A DNA stretch of 64,000 nt from Glycomyces xiaoerkulensis (lineage in GTDB: Bacteria; Actinomycetota; Actinomycetes; Mycobacteriales; Micromonosporaceae). The notes under the pieces are model-generated. The model ran no database searches and had not been told where the DNA came from. It was given only the letters and a program-made list of their open reading frames with translations. The translations under genes and the position numbers were made by a program. Where the stretch lies: assembly GCF_002798405.1 (NCBI RefSeq), contig NZ_PGGV01000016.1:62001-126000 (forward strand), in the 5' to 3' direction. This document shows positions 39,767 to 48,197 of the stretch, piece by piece; the stretch's first letter is position 1, and each line of letters starts with the position of its first letter.

Positions 39767-39825
39767 CTTGCAACAATTACAGCACTCGAGGCCCGGAATC
39801 GCCAACGATTCCCAGGTGGGTTTGG

Positions 39826-41145
39826 TCACGTCCAGGCCAGGAGCGTTTCCCCTGGGTCCGCAAGGAAGTCACCGACATCGGCCAGGAACTTCGCTCCGAG
39901 TTCGCCGTCGATGAGCCGGTGGTCGAACGCCAGTCCCAGGGTGGTGATCTGCCGGACCGCGATCTCACCTTCGTGGACCCACGGCTGGGGCCGCACGGCG
40001 CCGAACACGAGGATCGCCGACTCGCCGGGCGGCAGGATCGGGGTGCCGGTGTCGACACCGAAGACGCCGACGTTGGTGATGGAGATCGTGCCGCCGGACA
40101 TGTCGCCCGGCTGGGTCTTGCCGTCCCGGGCGGTGCGGACCAGCGAGCCGATCGACCCGGCCAGGTCGACCAGGCTCAGATGCTGAGCGGCCTTGATGTT
40201 CGGCACCACCAGGCCCCGCGGAGTGGCCGCGGCGATGCCGAGGTTGACATCGTGCTTGACCACGATCTCACCGGCCGACTCGTCCCAGTGGGCGTTGATC
40301 ATCGGGTGGCGGCGGCAGGCCATGAGCACGGCCTTGGCCACCAGCAGCATCGGCGTCACCTTGACGTCGGTGAACTCCTTGCGGCCCTTGAGCTCCTCGA
40401 TCGCATCCATCATGCCGGTCACGTCGCAGGTGAGGAACACCGTGGCATGCGGGGCGGTGAAGGCCGAGGCGACCATGTTCTGAGCGGTGGCCTTGCGGAC
40501 ACCCTTGATCGGGATGCGCTCCTCGCCGCCGGCACCGGGCGCGGCCGCGGGCGCCCGGGCCGCGGCCTCGACGTCGGAGCGGGTGACCGTGCCGTGAGGA
40601 CCGGTCGGTGCGACCGTACGCAAGTCGATACCGAGGTCCTTGGCGAGCTTGCGCACCGGCGGCTTGGCCAGGGCGGGCCCGGACGGGGCCGGCTCCGGCT
40701 CGGGTTCGGGGGGCGTCATCACCGGCGGCGTCACCGGCTCGGCGACCGGCGGCTCCGGTGCGGGCGGCGGCGGGGTGGCCGCCTCGCGCCGGCGCTTGCG
40801 GCGCTTCGGCGCGTCCTCCTTGGCGCCGTAGCCGACCAGGTTGGGGGTGCGCTTGCCCTCGGAGGAGGCTTTCGTGGTCGCTTCGGCCCTCTCCTCGACG
40901 CCTTCGACCTCGAAGGTCGCCAGCGGCGAGCCCACGTCGACCGTGTCGCCCGGCGAGGCGTGCCGGTCGCTGAGCGTGCCGGTGTAGGGGCTCGGCACCT
41001 CGACCACGGCCTTGGCGGTCTCGACCTCCACGAACGGCTGGTTGAGCTTGACCTCGCCGCCGGGCTCGACCAGCCACGCGGCGACCTCGCCTTCGGTGAG
41101 TCCCTCGCCCAGGTCGGGCAGATTGAAGGTGATCTTCTGTCCCAT
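39826..41145 (-). CDS. bkdC: Branched-chain 2-oxo acid dehydrogenase E2 (dihydrolipoamide acyltransferase)
   Basis: 439 residues. The N-terminal lipoyl domain carries its lysine in VEVETAKAVVEVPSPYTG. A Pro/Glu-rich linker leads to a peripheral-subunit-binding domain (RKLAKDLGIDLRTVAPTGPHG). The C-terminal catalytic domain ends with LAFDHRLIDGELGAKFL, whose His and Asp are the active-site pair. GAGGAGG lies 7 nt before ATG 41145, and the gene follows E1-beta by 12 bp. It transfers acyl groups to CoA. An E3 gene is not present here and is probably shared with other complexes. Confidence 0.94.
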   Translation of the reverse strand: MGQKITFNLPDLGEGLTEGEVAAWLVEPGGEVKLNQPFVEVETAKAVVEVPSPYTGTLSDRHASPGDTVDVGSPLATFEVEGVEERAEATTKASSEGKRTPNLVGYGAKEDAPKRRKRRREAATPPPPAPEPPVAEPVTPPVMTPPEPEPEPAPSGPALAKPPVRKLAKDLGIDLRTVAPTGPHGTVTRSDVEAAARAPAAAPGAGGEERIPIKGVRKATAQNMVASAFTAPHATVFLTCDVTGMMDAIEELKGRKEFTDVKVTPMLLVAKAVLMACRRHPMINAHWDESAGEIVVKHDVNLGIAAATPRGLVVPNIKAAQHLSLVDLAGSIGSLVRTARDGKTQPGDMSGGTISITNVGVFGVDTGTPILPPGESAILVFGAVRPQPWVHEGEIAVRQITTLGLAFDHRLIDGELGAKFLADVGDFLADPGETLLAWT

Positions 41146-41157
41146 GGTCCGGCCTCC

Positions 41158-42132
41158 TCAGTACTCGAGGGACCGGTCGACGGCGTCGAGCACCCGGTCC
41201 AGGTTCGGAAGATAGTCGTCTTCGAGGCGGCTCGCCGGATAAGGCACGTCATAGCCGGTCACCCGCATCACCGGGGCCTCCAGGGAATAGAAGCACTCCT
41301 CGGAGAGCCGGGCGGCGACCTCGGACCCCATGCCGAGCGTCTGCGGCGCCTCGTGGACGACCACGGCCCGGCCGGTCTTGCGCAGCGAGGTCCGCAGCGG
41401 CTCCCAGTCGATCGGCGAGAGCGACCGCAGGTCGATCACCTCGAGGTCGAGGCCCTCCTCGGCGGCGGCCCCGGCCGCGTTGAGCGCCACGTCCACGGTC
41501 GGGCCGTAGGCGATCAGCGTGGCGGTGGATCCGGACCGGACCACTCGGGACCGGTGCAGTCCCAGCGGCGCGGCCGTGGTGTCGACCTCGGCCTTGGCGT
41601 GATAGCGCCGCTTCGGCTCGAAGAAGACCACCGGGTCGTCGGAGGCGGCGGCCTGCTGGATCATCCAGTAGGCGTCCTCGGGGCTCGCGCAGGTGACGAC
41701 CTTGAGGCCGGCGGTGTGCACGAAGTAGCTCTCGGGCGATTCGGAGTGGTGCTCGATCGCTCCGATGCCGCCGCCGCAGGGGATGCGGACGACCACGGGC
41801 ATCTTGATGCGCCCGCCGGACCGGTTGCGGAGCTTCGCCAACTGCGAGACCAACTGGTCGAAACCCGGATAGACGAAGCCGTCGAACTGGATCTCGCAGA
41901 TCGGCCGGTAGCCGCGCAGGGCGAGACCGATCGCGGTGCCGATGATGCCCGACTCGGACAGCGGGGTGTCGACCACGCGCTCGGACCCGAAGTCCTTCTG
42001 GAGGCCGTCGGTCACGCGGAACACGCCGCCCAGGAGGCCGACGTCCTCCCCCATGATGAGGGCCTTCTCGTCCTGCTCCAGGACCTGCCGCAGGCCCTCG
42101 TTGAGGCCCTTGACCATCGTCATGGTCGCCAT
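41158..42132 (-). CDS. bkdB: Branched-chain 2-oxo acid dehydrogenase E1 beta subunit
   Basis: 324 residues of the transketolase pyrimidine-binding type. Visible are MGEDVGLLGGVFRVTDGLQ, DTPLSESGIIGTAIG with the conserved cofactor-activating Glu, and IEHHSESPESYFVHTAGLKVV. Start ATG 42132 shares its first base with the stop of E1 alpha (TGATG), so the subunits are translationally coupled and made in equal amounts. Alternative ATG 42123 is in frame. Forms the alpha2beta2 thiamine-diphosphate enzyme with the upstream gene. Confidence 0.94.
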   Translation of the reverse strand: MATMTMVKGLNEGLRQVLEQDEKALIMGEDVGLLGGVFRVTDGLQKDFGSERVVDTPLSESGIIGTAIGLALRGYRPICEIQFDGFVYPGFDQLVSQLAKLRNRSGGRIKMPVVVRIPCGGGIGAIEHHSESPESYFVHTAGLKVVTCASPEDAYWMIQQAAASDDPVVFFEPKRRYHAKAEVDTTAAPLGLHRSRVVRSGSTATLIAYGPTVDVALNAAGAAAEEGLDLEVIDLRSLSPIDWEPLRTSLRKTGRAVVVHEAPQTLGMGSEVAARLSEECFYSLEAPVMRVTGYDVPYPASRLEDDYLPNLDRVLDAVDRSLEY

Positions 42133-43289
42133 CAGGACTCACTCCCCTCGTCGAGCGACGCCCTGAAGGCGACCGCCTCGGCGCGCTCGGCCTCCAGGCT
42201 CGGCGGCACATCCGCGTACACGGAATCGAACATCTCGGTCACGTCCGGATCGGACAGGTTCATCACCCGCTCGCGCAGTTCCAGGACGTGCTCGGAGGCC
42301 TCGGAGTCGACCGAGGCGAAGTAGTCGTCGTCGGCCAGGCTCTCGGCCTCCAACCAGGTGCGGTAGCGGGCGATCGGGTCCTTGCCGCGCCAGTAGTCCA
42401 GCTCGGCCTCGTCGCGGTAGCGCGTGGCGTCGTCGGAGGTGGTGTGCGGCTGCATGCGGTAGGTGTAGGCCTCGATCAGGCTCGGCCCCTCGCCCGATCG
42501 GGCCCGCTGCAGCAGAGAGTCGGAGACCGCGTAGCAGGCCAGGACGTCGTTGCCGTCGACCCGGACGCCCGGGAGACCGAAGCCCTCGGCGCGCTTGTAC
42601 GGGGGGACGCGGAACTGGCGGGCGTTGGTCTCGGAGATGGCGTACTGGTTGTTCTGGCAGAAGAACACCAGCGGGGAGTTGAAGACACCGGCCCAGATGA
42701 GGGCCTCGTTGAAGTCGCCTTCGCTGGTGGCGCCGTCGCCGTGGTAGACGATGACGGCCTCGCCGTCGTCGCCGACAGCGCCGTCCTTGGCCACGCCCAT
42801 GGCGTAGCCGGCGGCGTGGAGGGTCTGGGAGGCGATGACGATCGAATAGATCTGGAAGCGGTCGGCCTCCACGTCCCGGCCGCCGAGATCGACGCCGCGG
42901 AACAGCGCGAACGGCGAGATGATGTCGACGCCGCGCACCCACTGGACCCCGAGCTCCCGGTAGGCGGGGAATACGGTGTCCTTCGGCTTGAGGGCCCGGC
43001 CGGACCCGATCTGGGCGGCCTCCTGCCCCAGCATGCTCGGCCACAGGCCGAGCTGGCCTTGGCGCTGGAGGGCGGTGCCCTGGGCGTCGAGCTCGCGGCT
43101 GATGACGAGGTCGCGGTAGAGGCCGCGGTATTCGTCGTCGGTGAGCGACAGGTGGTAATCGGGGTGGTCGACGCGACGCCCTTCGGGCGTCAGCAGTTGG
43201 ACGAACTCTGGGTCGTTCGTGCTCGAGGCGGATTTCCGACGGTTCTTGGCCGTCTTCTTGGCGGGGCGCGGTCGGTCAACTGTGCCCAT
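42132..43289 (-). CDS. bkdA: Branched-chain 2-oxo acid dehydrogenase E1 alpha subunit
   Basis: 385 residues. The thiamine-diphosphate motif is GDGATSEGDFNEALIWAGVFNSPLVFFCQNN. The active-site segments YRMQPHTTSDDATRYR and the substrate-loop region are those of BCKDH/PDH E1-alpha; the HTTSDD(A/P)TRYR form points to branched-chain substrates. AAGGAGG lies 6 nt before ATG 43289. First gene of bkdABC, which continues the breakdown of 2-oxo acids made by valine dehydrogenase (29610) and supplies branched starter units for fatty acids. Confidence 0.94.
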   Translation of the reverse strand: MGTVDRPRPAKKTAKNRRKSASSTNDPEFVQLLTPEGRRVDHPDYHLSLTDDEYRGLYRDLVISRELDAQGTALQRQGQLGLWPSMLGQEAAQIGSGRALKPKDTVFPAYRELGVQWVRGVDIISPFALFRGVDLGGRDVEADRFQIYSIVIASQTLHAAGYAMGVAKDGAVGDDGEAVIVYHGDGATSEGDFNEALIWAGVFNSPLVFFCQNNQYAISETNARQFRVPPYKRAEGFGLPGVRVDGNDVLACYAVSDSLLQRARSGEGPSLIEAYTYRMQPHTTSDDATRYRDEAELDYWRGKDPIARYRTWLEAESLADDDYFASVDSEASEHVLELRERVMNLSDPDVTEMFDSVYADVPPSLEAERAEAVAFRASLDEGSES

Positions 43290-43479
43290 AGTTGCCTCCT
43301 TATTGATATTCCGGTATCTCCAAGCATGCCAAAGCCGTGGCGCGCGCGCTTCCGCAGCTGAGGTCCGATTACCATTCGTAGGCTGGCATTCGACCCTGGG
43401 TAGCCGCCCGGTCGGGCCAACGACATCATCGGCCCTGAACGGGCGTTTCGTCGCACGGGGGTAGCGGGAAAGGAGAACG

Positions 43480-44055
43480 GTGGGGCGCATAGGCGGCAAC
43501 CGGACCGGAGGCTGGCCGCTGGGGGCCTGGTTCGCCCTGGTGGGGGTGAGCGCCGGAACGGTCGCGATGTTCGCGGCGGTGGCGTGGGCGTTCACTGACG
43601 CGACAGGGCTGTACGAGGGCTCGGAGGCGGCCGGGCCGCCGGGGTGGGCGGTCGAGGATCCGATGGTGATCGATGCCGAATCGGCTCCGAGTCCGACACC
43701 GGACTCACCCACGGGACGGGCCCCGGGCGGAGGAGCCGGCGAACCGCGGGTCGAACCGCTCGGCGGCGAGCGGACCGGGGAGCCGCCCGAATCCGACCCC
43801 GCGACGGGGCACGGACCGTCCGAAGAGCCCGCGGCACCGACGGCCCCCACGGAGGAGGCGTCGAGCAGCTCGCCGGCCGATGGCCCGGTGGAAGAGGAGC
43901 CGCACCCGGTGCCGCCGGAGCACGGGAAGTGCGAGCCGACCGGGCAGCCGCTCCCGAGCGCGCCCGCCGAGCCCACCGACGGCTCGAACAAGGATTCGGA
44001 TCCGAAGCTGATCCTCGAGCACATGACCGTGGGGCCGGTTAGCCCCTTGGAGTGA
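43480..44055 (+). CDS. Single-pass membrane protein with disordered Pro/Glu-rich exterior
   Basis: 191 residues from GTG 43480, with AAAGGAG 5 nt upstream. A short cytoplasmic N-terminus (GRIGGNRTGGW) precedes one helix (about 14-37). The remainder is low complexity, rich in Pro, Glu, Gly and Ser, with a single Cys near 150. It could also be an uncleaved-signal secreted protein. Divergent from bkdA by 190 bp. No family recognised. Confidence 0.65.
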   Translation: MGRIGGNRTGGWPLGAWFALVGVSAGTVAMFAAVAWAFTDATGLYEGSEAAGPPGWAVEDPMVIDAESAPSPTPDSPTGRAPGGGAGEPRVEPLGGERTGEPPESDPATGHGPSEEPAAPTAPTEEASSSSPADGPVEEEPHPVPPEHGKCEPTGQPLPSAPAEPTDGSNKDSDPKLILEHMTVGPVSPLE

Positions 44056-44167
44056 GCGGGGGATTTCCTTTTCTCGCAGCCGTAACTTGCATGTGCGGAT
44101 ATCCGTTACAGATACAGAGCGCGTCGCAGAGTGACGAACGCAACGAATATCTGTGGGGTACAAGCAA

Positions 44168-44782
44168 ATGAACCGTTTCTCCCGCACCATGCTCGCCTCG
44201 TCGGCCGAGGCCGGATTGACCCAGACCGCCCTCAGTCGGCACGTTCCACTCCTGTGCCGCAATGTCCGGCCCGGGGAGCGGGTGTCGCTGCTGACCGGCT
44301 GCGTCGGCTCGGACGGCCTGGCCGGCGGCGACTGCATCCTGATGCTCACCTCGGAGCGGCTGGTCGTGACTCGGCAGTCGCGCATGCTCGGCCGGGTGCG
44401 GCCGTGCCTGGACGCGCCGATCCGGGGCGTCGAGCACTTCCGGTGGTCGGCCGACCCGAAGGGCCCGGGCGTGGACCTCGGGTTCACCGTGCCGGAGGGC
44501 GCCGGCGCGGCCGGGCCGGGCCGGTGGCACTTCTGGCTGCCGGCCGAACACGCCAAGCGGGTGTGGCGGATCGACGCGGTCCTCGCTCGCGAGTTCCGCC
44601 GCCCGGGCGCGGTGGCCGAGGCCCGGCCGATGCAGCCGATGGATTTCGACCCGGCGTTCGCGGCGGCGCTGTTAACTCCCGGGGACTTACGGGAGCCGGG
44701 CCCTCGCGGCCCGGCTCGTCCCCGCACCGTCCGCGGCGGGGTTCATGCGTTCACGGGCGCAGTTCGGCGGTGCAGCACTTGA
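44168..44782 (+). CDS. Hypothetical protein, 3' end uncertain
   Basis: 204 residues from ATG 44168 (GTG 44153 is an alternative). The middle, VRPGERVSLLTGCVGSDGLAGGDCILMLTSERLVVTRQS, reads like a small PH/GRAM-type membrane-associated domain; there is no signal peptide. The last ~30 residues (EPGPRGPARPRTVRGG...) run through a terminator-like hairpin and overlap the ddaH gene on the other strand by 32 bp. Just before the hairpin the alternate frame has a stop (TAA at 44672-44674), so the natural end may be earlier. Confidence 0.6.
   Translation: MNRFSRTMLASSAEAGLTQTALSRHVPLLCRNVRPGERVSLLTGCVGSDGLAGGDCILMLTSERLVVTRQSRMLGRVRPCLDAPIRGVEHFRWSADPKGPGVDLGFTVPEGAGAAGPGRWHFWLPAEHAKRVWRIDAVLAREFRRPGAVAEARPMQPMDFDPAFAAALLTPGDLREPGPRGPARPRTVRGGVHAFTGAVRRCST
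44693..44717. terminator. Hairpin inside the 3' end of the 44168 gene
   Basis: Perfect 10-bp stem GAGCCGGGCC / GGCCCGGCTC with a 5-nt loop, between two convergent genes. It would be an ordinary bidirectional terminator if the plus-strand protein ended near 44670. Confidence 0.65.
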
Positions 44783-45599
44783 CCGATCCGCCGCCCTTCT
44801 TCAGTTCCGACAAGTCGACCGGGACCGGTTCGTAGCCGGCGTCGCGGAGTTTGCGTGCCATGCCGGCGGCCTCGGCGTTGAGCACCACGCGGGTGCCGTC
44901 GGAGACGAAGTTGAGTCCGAACGCGGCCGCGTCCTCGGCATCGGCGGTGACCGCGTCGGGGAAGAGGCGTTCGAGCAGGCGGCGACCGCCCGGGGCGAAG
45001 GCCTCCGGATAGTAGGCGATGCGCTCGCCGTCGAGCGGGGCGAGCGCGGTGTCGAGATGGTAGTAGCGGGGGTCGACCAGGCGCAGCGAGACGACCTGCC
45101 GGCCGAACACCTCGGCGGCCTCGGCGTGGGCGCGGGCGTCGGTCCGGAAGCCCCAGCCGGCGAGGATCAGCTCGCGACCGGGCAGGTAGGTGAAGTCGCC
45201 TTCGCCTTCGTTGGTGTACTCGGGCCTGACGTAGCGGCGGCCGACCGCGCGGTGCCACTTCTCGTGGGCGTCGGCCTCGGGACGGCGCTCCGGGTGGCGG
45301 AACCGGGCGCCGTAGGCTACGCCGTCGACGACGAAGGCGCCGTTGGCGGCGTACACCATGTCGGGCAGCCCGGGTTCGGGCTCGATGTACTCGACGTCGT
45401 GGCCGAGCTCGGTGTAGACGGCGGTGAGGGTCTCCCACTGGGCGCAGGCGCGCGCGGTGTCGACGGGGGCCGTGGTGTCCATCCACGGGTTGATGGCGTA
45501 CTCGACGGCGTAGTAGGCGGGGCGGCACATGAGGTAGGTGCGGCGACCGGGCTCCCGGGTCGCGGGCGCCGGGTCAGGCGAAGAATTGTGTTCCTCCAT
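44751..45599 (-). CDS. ddaH: Dimethylarginine dimethylaminohydrolase-like amidinotransferase-fold enzyme
   Basis: 282 residues of the pentein fold. Substrate-binding PDMVYAANGAF, NEGEGDFTYLPGRELILAG, the catalytic His region YYHLDTALAPL and the nucleophile Cys near the C-terminus (GGGSVKCCTAEL) are visible. It would hydrolyse N-methylated arginine to citrulline; a plain arginine-deiminase-like role cannot be excluded. ATG 45599 is set by TAGACT 7 nt upstream, trimming 33 codons from the open frame. No ornithine aminotransferase gene is adjacent. Confidence 0.88.
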   Translation of the reverse strand: MEEHNSSPDPAPATREPGRRTYLMCRPAYYAVEYAINPWMDTTAPVDTARACAQWETLTAVYTELGHDVEYIEPEPGLPDMVYAANGAFVVDGVAYGARFRHPERRPEADAHEKWHRAVGRRYVRPEYTNEGEGDFTYLPGRELILAGWGFRTDARAHAEAAEVFGRQVVSLRLVDPRYYHLDTALAPLDGERIAYYPEAFAPGGRRLLERLFPDAVTADAEDAAAFGLNFVSDGTRVVLNAEAAGMARKLRDAGYEPVPVDLSELKKGGGSVKCCTAELRP

Positions 45600-45606
45600 G
45601 GCGGAG

Positions 45607-45612
45607 AGTCTA
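45607..45612 (-). promoter_or_regulatory. -10 box (TAGACT) for leaderless ddaH
   Basis: TAGACT on the minus strand ends 7 nt before ATG 45599. The rest of the 174-bp gap to the pilus operon shows no gene. Confidence 0.5.
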
Positions 45613-45773
45613 GACAGGCCGGGCTCCCGCCCGCCGCCGCCGACCCCGCCGAAACCCCGGGATGTGACCGAAACGGCCCTGTCCCGCGGAGTCGACATGT
45701 TCTGCCGGTATGCGGGGCCGCGGCGGTTCGGCCGGTCCCGCCGCGGCCCGGTTGCGGGTCGTCCGGTCCGATC

Positions 45774-46139
45774 TCAAAGGCCCATGACCGGTCCCGCTCT
45801 CGAGACCGCCTGTGCCGGGCCGAAGACCGCCGGGACGCCGTTCGCGTCGGCCGTCACCCTGACCGTCACCTCCAGGTCGTTCACTTCGCAGCTTTGCAGT
45901 TCGGCGCCGTTCCCGGACACCAGCCGCGCCGCCGCGCCGCAGGCCGCCTCCTCACCGATGAGCACCTTCGCGGCGCCGGCCAGGGCGGCGGCGTCGGCCG
46001 CCCCCTGCGCCCGGTGACGGGCCGCACCGGCCTGACCGACGGCCACGAACCCCGCGGCCAGCACCACGGTCGCCGCCATGGCGCCGACCGCCAGGACCGT
46101 CGCCGATCCCCGTTCCCTCCCGGCGGGGCGGGCGTTCAT
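45774..46139 (-). CDS. Rv3654c-like TadE/pseudopilin-associated protein
   Basis: 121 residues. A short basic leader (RPAGRERG) precedes a hydrophobic segment SATVLAVGAMAATVVLAAGFVAVGQAGAA, then AQGAADAAALAGA, the hallmark of Tad-associated and Rv3654c-type proteins. A Cys pair (AACGAAARL, LQSCEV) lies in the exported part. The position +5 Glu of class III prepilins is absent. Last gene of the pilus operon; its ATG overlaps the previous stop by 4 nt. Probably a minor pseudopilin or envelope component. Confidence 0.78.
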   Translation of the reverse strand: MNARPAGRERGSATVLAVGAMAATVVLAAGFVAVGQAGAARHRAQGAADAAALAGAAKVLIGEEAACGAAARLVSGNGAELQSCEVNDLEVTVRVTADANGVPAVFGPAQAVSRAGPVMGL

Positions 46140-46489
46140 TCGAGCACCCCCGGTTCCACGGCGGCCGTCGCATCGGACTCGACCGTGACCGGCGGCGCCA
46201 ACGGACCCAGGGGCCTCGACGCGACCGTGACCTCTGCCCGCACCAGGTCGCCCTCGGTCGAGACGCTCACCGTGGCGCCGTCCGGCAGGTAGGCCGCCGC
46301 CACCGCCCGCGCGTCCTCGCCGCGGGCCGCCGCCAGCGCGGCGCTGTTGGCCGCGTCGACCGACCTCACCTTCAGCCCCATGGTGCCGACCGCCCACACG
46401 GCCATCGCCAGGACCGCGACCACCGCCGGCATCGCCGCCGCCAGCTCGGCGGTGACGAAGCCCCGATCCCGCGGACGCACGGACCTCAT
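46136..46489 (-). CDS. TadE-like pseudopilin
   Basis: 117 residues. After RPRDRG comes FVTAELAAAMPAVVAVLAMAVWAVG, a prepilin-type helix with Glu at +5 after the Gly, as in Flp/TadE class III signals. It continues with VRSVDAANSAALAAARGED and a small beta domain. Overlaps both neighbours by 4 nt, so it is translationally coupled. Expected to be processed by a TadV-type peptidase, which is not encoded in the window. Confidence 0.82.
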   Translation of the reverse strand: MRSVRPRDRGFVTAELAAAMPAVVAVLAMAVWAVGTMGLKVRSVDAANSAALAAARGEDARAVAAAYLPDGATVSVSTEGDLVRAEVTVASRPLGPLAPPVTVESDATAAVEPGVLE

Positions 46490-46890
46490 GACAGCGCGCG
46501 CTCGATGAGGTTCGACAGGGCGCTCTGGACCGTGCCGGAGGTCAGCACCTTCAGCAGCACGCCCGCGAAGGCCACCGCGGCCAGGGTCCCTACCGCGTAC
46601 TCGGCGGTCGACATGCCGCTCTCGCCGCGCATCTTGGAGGCGAACTTGCCTCCCCAGCTCGGTTTCGTCACCCCCTTCATCCGCCCCCGGCTCCACTCGT
46701 CCTCGCGGGGTTCGGGGCGCGGACGGCGGGCGACCGGCTGCGGCGGGCGGCGCCGCTTCGGACACCGGTCCGCGTCGGCGAGTTCGCACCGGTTCTTGAG
46801 CGGGCAGGCCGTGGCGCATTCGTCCGTTTCGGTGGCCAGGATGCCGAGTCGGGTCCTGGTCGTCGGTCCGGGACTGGTCGTCGTGGTCAT
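46486..46890 (-). CDS. DUF4244 Flp-pilin-like protein with Cys-rich N-terminal extension
   Basis: 134 residues. The C-terminal ~45 residues, RGESGMSTAEYAVGTLAAVAF then AGVLLKVLTS, are the DUF4244 pilin-like core, with G|MSTAE giving Glu at +5. The first ~85 residues are unusual for the family: C25, C29, C35 and C43 (C-x3-C-x5-C-x7-C) followed by a basic Arg/Pro stretch. The GAAAGGCGAG site 4 nt before ATG 46890 supports the long form. ATG 46680 would give a 64-residue pilin of typical length. It starts after a 45-bp gap, unlike the other operon members. Confidence 0.75.
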   Translation of the reverse strand: MTTTTSPGPTTRTRLGILATETDECATACPLKNRCELADADRCPKRRRPPQPVARRPRPEPREDEWSRGRMKGVTKPSWGGKFASKMRGESGMSTAEYAVGTLAAVAFAGVLLKVLTSGTVQSALSNLIERALS

Positions 46891-46935
46891 GGTTCTCGCC
46901 TTTCTTCTCTGGTGTCGTGGTCGAGTCGGTGTGGT

Positions 46936-47538
46936 TCAAAGGCCGGCCGCGGCTGTGTCGGCGACGATGCCGAACACCACCGGGCCGATGCCCGCGGTCA
47001 CGAAGGCCGGGAGGAAGCACAGGCACAGCGGCCCGATCAGTGCCACCGCCGCGCGCCCGGCGCGCTCCTCGGTCCGGTTCCGGCGCTCGGTCCGCAGGGA
47101 GGTCGCGAGCTGCTCGAGCCCTCCGGCGATCGCCGCTCCGCTGGTGGAGGAGCGGTCGAGCTGTCGGGCCAGGCGTTGGGCGCCCGGCAGCCCGCCCAGT
47201 TCCGGGGCGGCTTCGGCGGCGGTGGCGCCCAGGTCCACCGCCTGTGCGAAGCGGCTCAGGCGCGCGCCGAGCTCGCCGTCGTGGGCGCCGGCGACCGCGT
47301 ACGCCGCTTGGGGGAAGGGGGCTCCGGCCCGCAGGGCGGCGGCCAGGAGGTCGAGCGTCCAGGTCCATTGCGGCGCCAGGCGCTCGGCGGTCCGCTTCTC
47401 GGCCCGGTCGGGGTCGCTGTCGAGGAGCCGGCGGGCGAGCCACCAGGCGCCGAGCCCGGCCGCGATTCCGGTCGGGCCGCCGATCGCCAGCGCGGCGGCC
47501 GCTCCGATGAGCGGTGCGAGGAAACGTCGGTGCTTCAT
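46936..47538 (-). CDS. tadC: TadC-like type II secretion F-domain membrane protein
   Basis: 200 residues. Two N-terminal helices are followed by a GspF/T2SSF domain: WTLDLLAAALRAGAPFPQAAYAVA, LSRFAQAVDLGATAAEAAPELGG, LDRSSTSGAAIAGGLEQLA. A final membrane helix (ALIGPLCLCFLPAFVTAGIGPVV) closes it. It is the second platform protein of the Tad secretion machine. ATG 47538 overlaps the stop of tadB by 4 nt. Confidence 0.85.
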   Translation of the reverse strand: MKHRRFLAPLIGAAAALAIGGPTGIAAGLGAWWLARRLLDSDPDRAEKRTAERLAPQWTWTLDLLAAALRAGAPFPQAAYAVAGAHDGELGARLSRFAQAVDLGATAAEAAPELGGLPGAQRLARQLDRSSTSGAAIAGGLEQLATSLRTERRNRTEERAGRAAVALIGPLCLCFLPAFVTAGIGPVVFGIVADTAAAGL

Positions 47539-48197
47539 GCCGCCTCCACTCCCACCGATGCGATGAGCGCTCTGGTCCAGGCGAGGCCCGCGGCCTGCAG
47601 GGTGATGGCCGCCGCGAGGCAGGCGATGCCGGGCCCGGTCGCCAGGAGGAAGGCGACCGCGTCGACGCCGAGGGCCTGACCGAGTGCCACGCCGCCTACC
47701 GGGAGGGCGGTCAGGAGGGCGGCCGTGGCTCGGATCGAGGCGGTCTGGGCGCGGGACCGGGCGGCCGCCTGCTCGTCCTCGCGGAGCTGTTCGGCGAGTC
47801 GGCGGCACAGTTCGGCCGCCGGTGCGCCGATTTCGGCGGCGACCTTCCAGGCCGCCGCCAGGCGCCTGGTGGTGGTTTCGGCCCGGTGGGGCCAGTCGGC
47901 TTCGATGGCGGCGACCGCGCGGTTCGGGTCGGTGCCGGCGGCGAGGTCGGCCGCGAGGTAGGCGACGGTGTCGGCGGCGGCGCGTCGTGCCTCGCGGAGG
48001 CGGCTGCGCTGCAGCGTTAGGCGCGCGGCCGTCGCGGCTGCGGCGGTGTAGGTCGCCGCCGTCAGTGCGGCGGTGATCATGGCGAGGGGGCCGAGGCTTT
48101 CGGCGGTCCACGCGGCGGCGAGTCCGGCGGTGGCGGCCATGGCGGCGACGGTGGTTCGCGGTCGGTGGGTGAGCAGGGCGCTCAGCGTGGTTCTCAT
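47535..48197 (-). CDS. tadB: TadB-like type II secretion F-domain membrane protein
   Basis: 220 residues. Two helices near the N-terminus (about 17-60) lead to a GspF domain (RAAADTVAYLAADLAAGTDPNRAVAAIEADWP, AAEIGAPAAELCRRLAEQL), then two C-terminal helices. Partner of TadC in the inner-membrane platform that works with the TadA ATPase. Start and stop each overlap the adjacent gene by 4 nt. Confidence 0.85.
   Translation of the reverse strand: MRTTLSALLTHRPRTTVAAMAATAGLAAAWTAESLGPLAMITAALTAATYTAAAATAARLTLQRSRLREARRAAADTVAYLAADLAAGTDPNRAVAAIEADWPHRAETTTRRLAAAWKVAAEIGAPAAELCRRLAEQLREDEQAAARSRAQTASIRATAALLTALPVGGVALGQALGVDAVAFLLATGPGIACLAAAITLQAAGLAWTRALIASVGVEAA

Larger units (their letters stand above)
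39383..39825. other. Intergenic region with hairpin and palindrome
   Basis: 443 bp between bkdC and the disordered membrane protein gene, both minus strand. It holds a strong hairpin (39537-39586) and a 32-bp palindrome (39735-39766). A 60-odd-codon minus frame ends inside the hairpin at 39570 and covers the palindrome; it is not clearly coding. Confidence 0.5.

Noticed and set aside
44096-44154. Short inverted copies ACAGATA / TATCTGT and CGGATATCCG upstream of the 44168 gene
   Set aside because: 7- to 10-bp repeats are too short and too widely spaced to call an operator with confidence.
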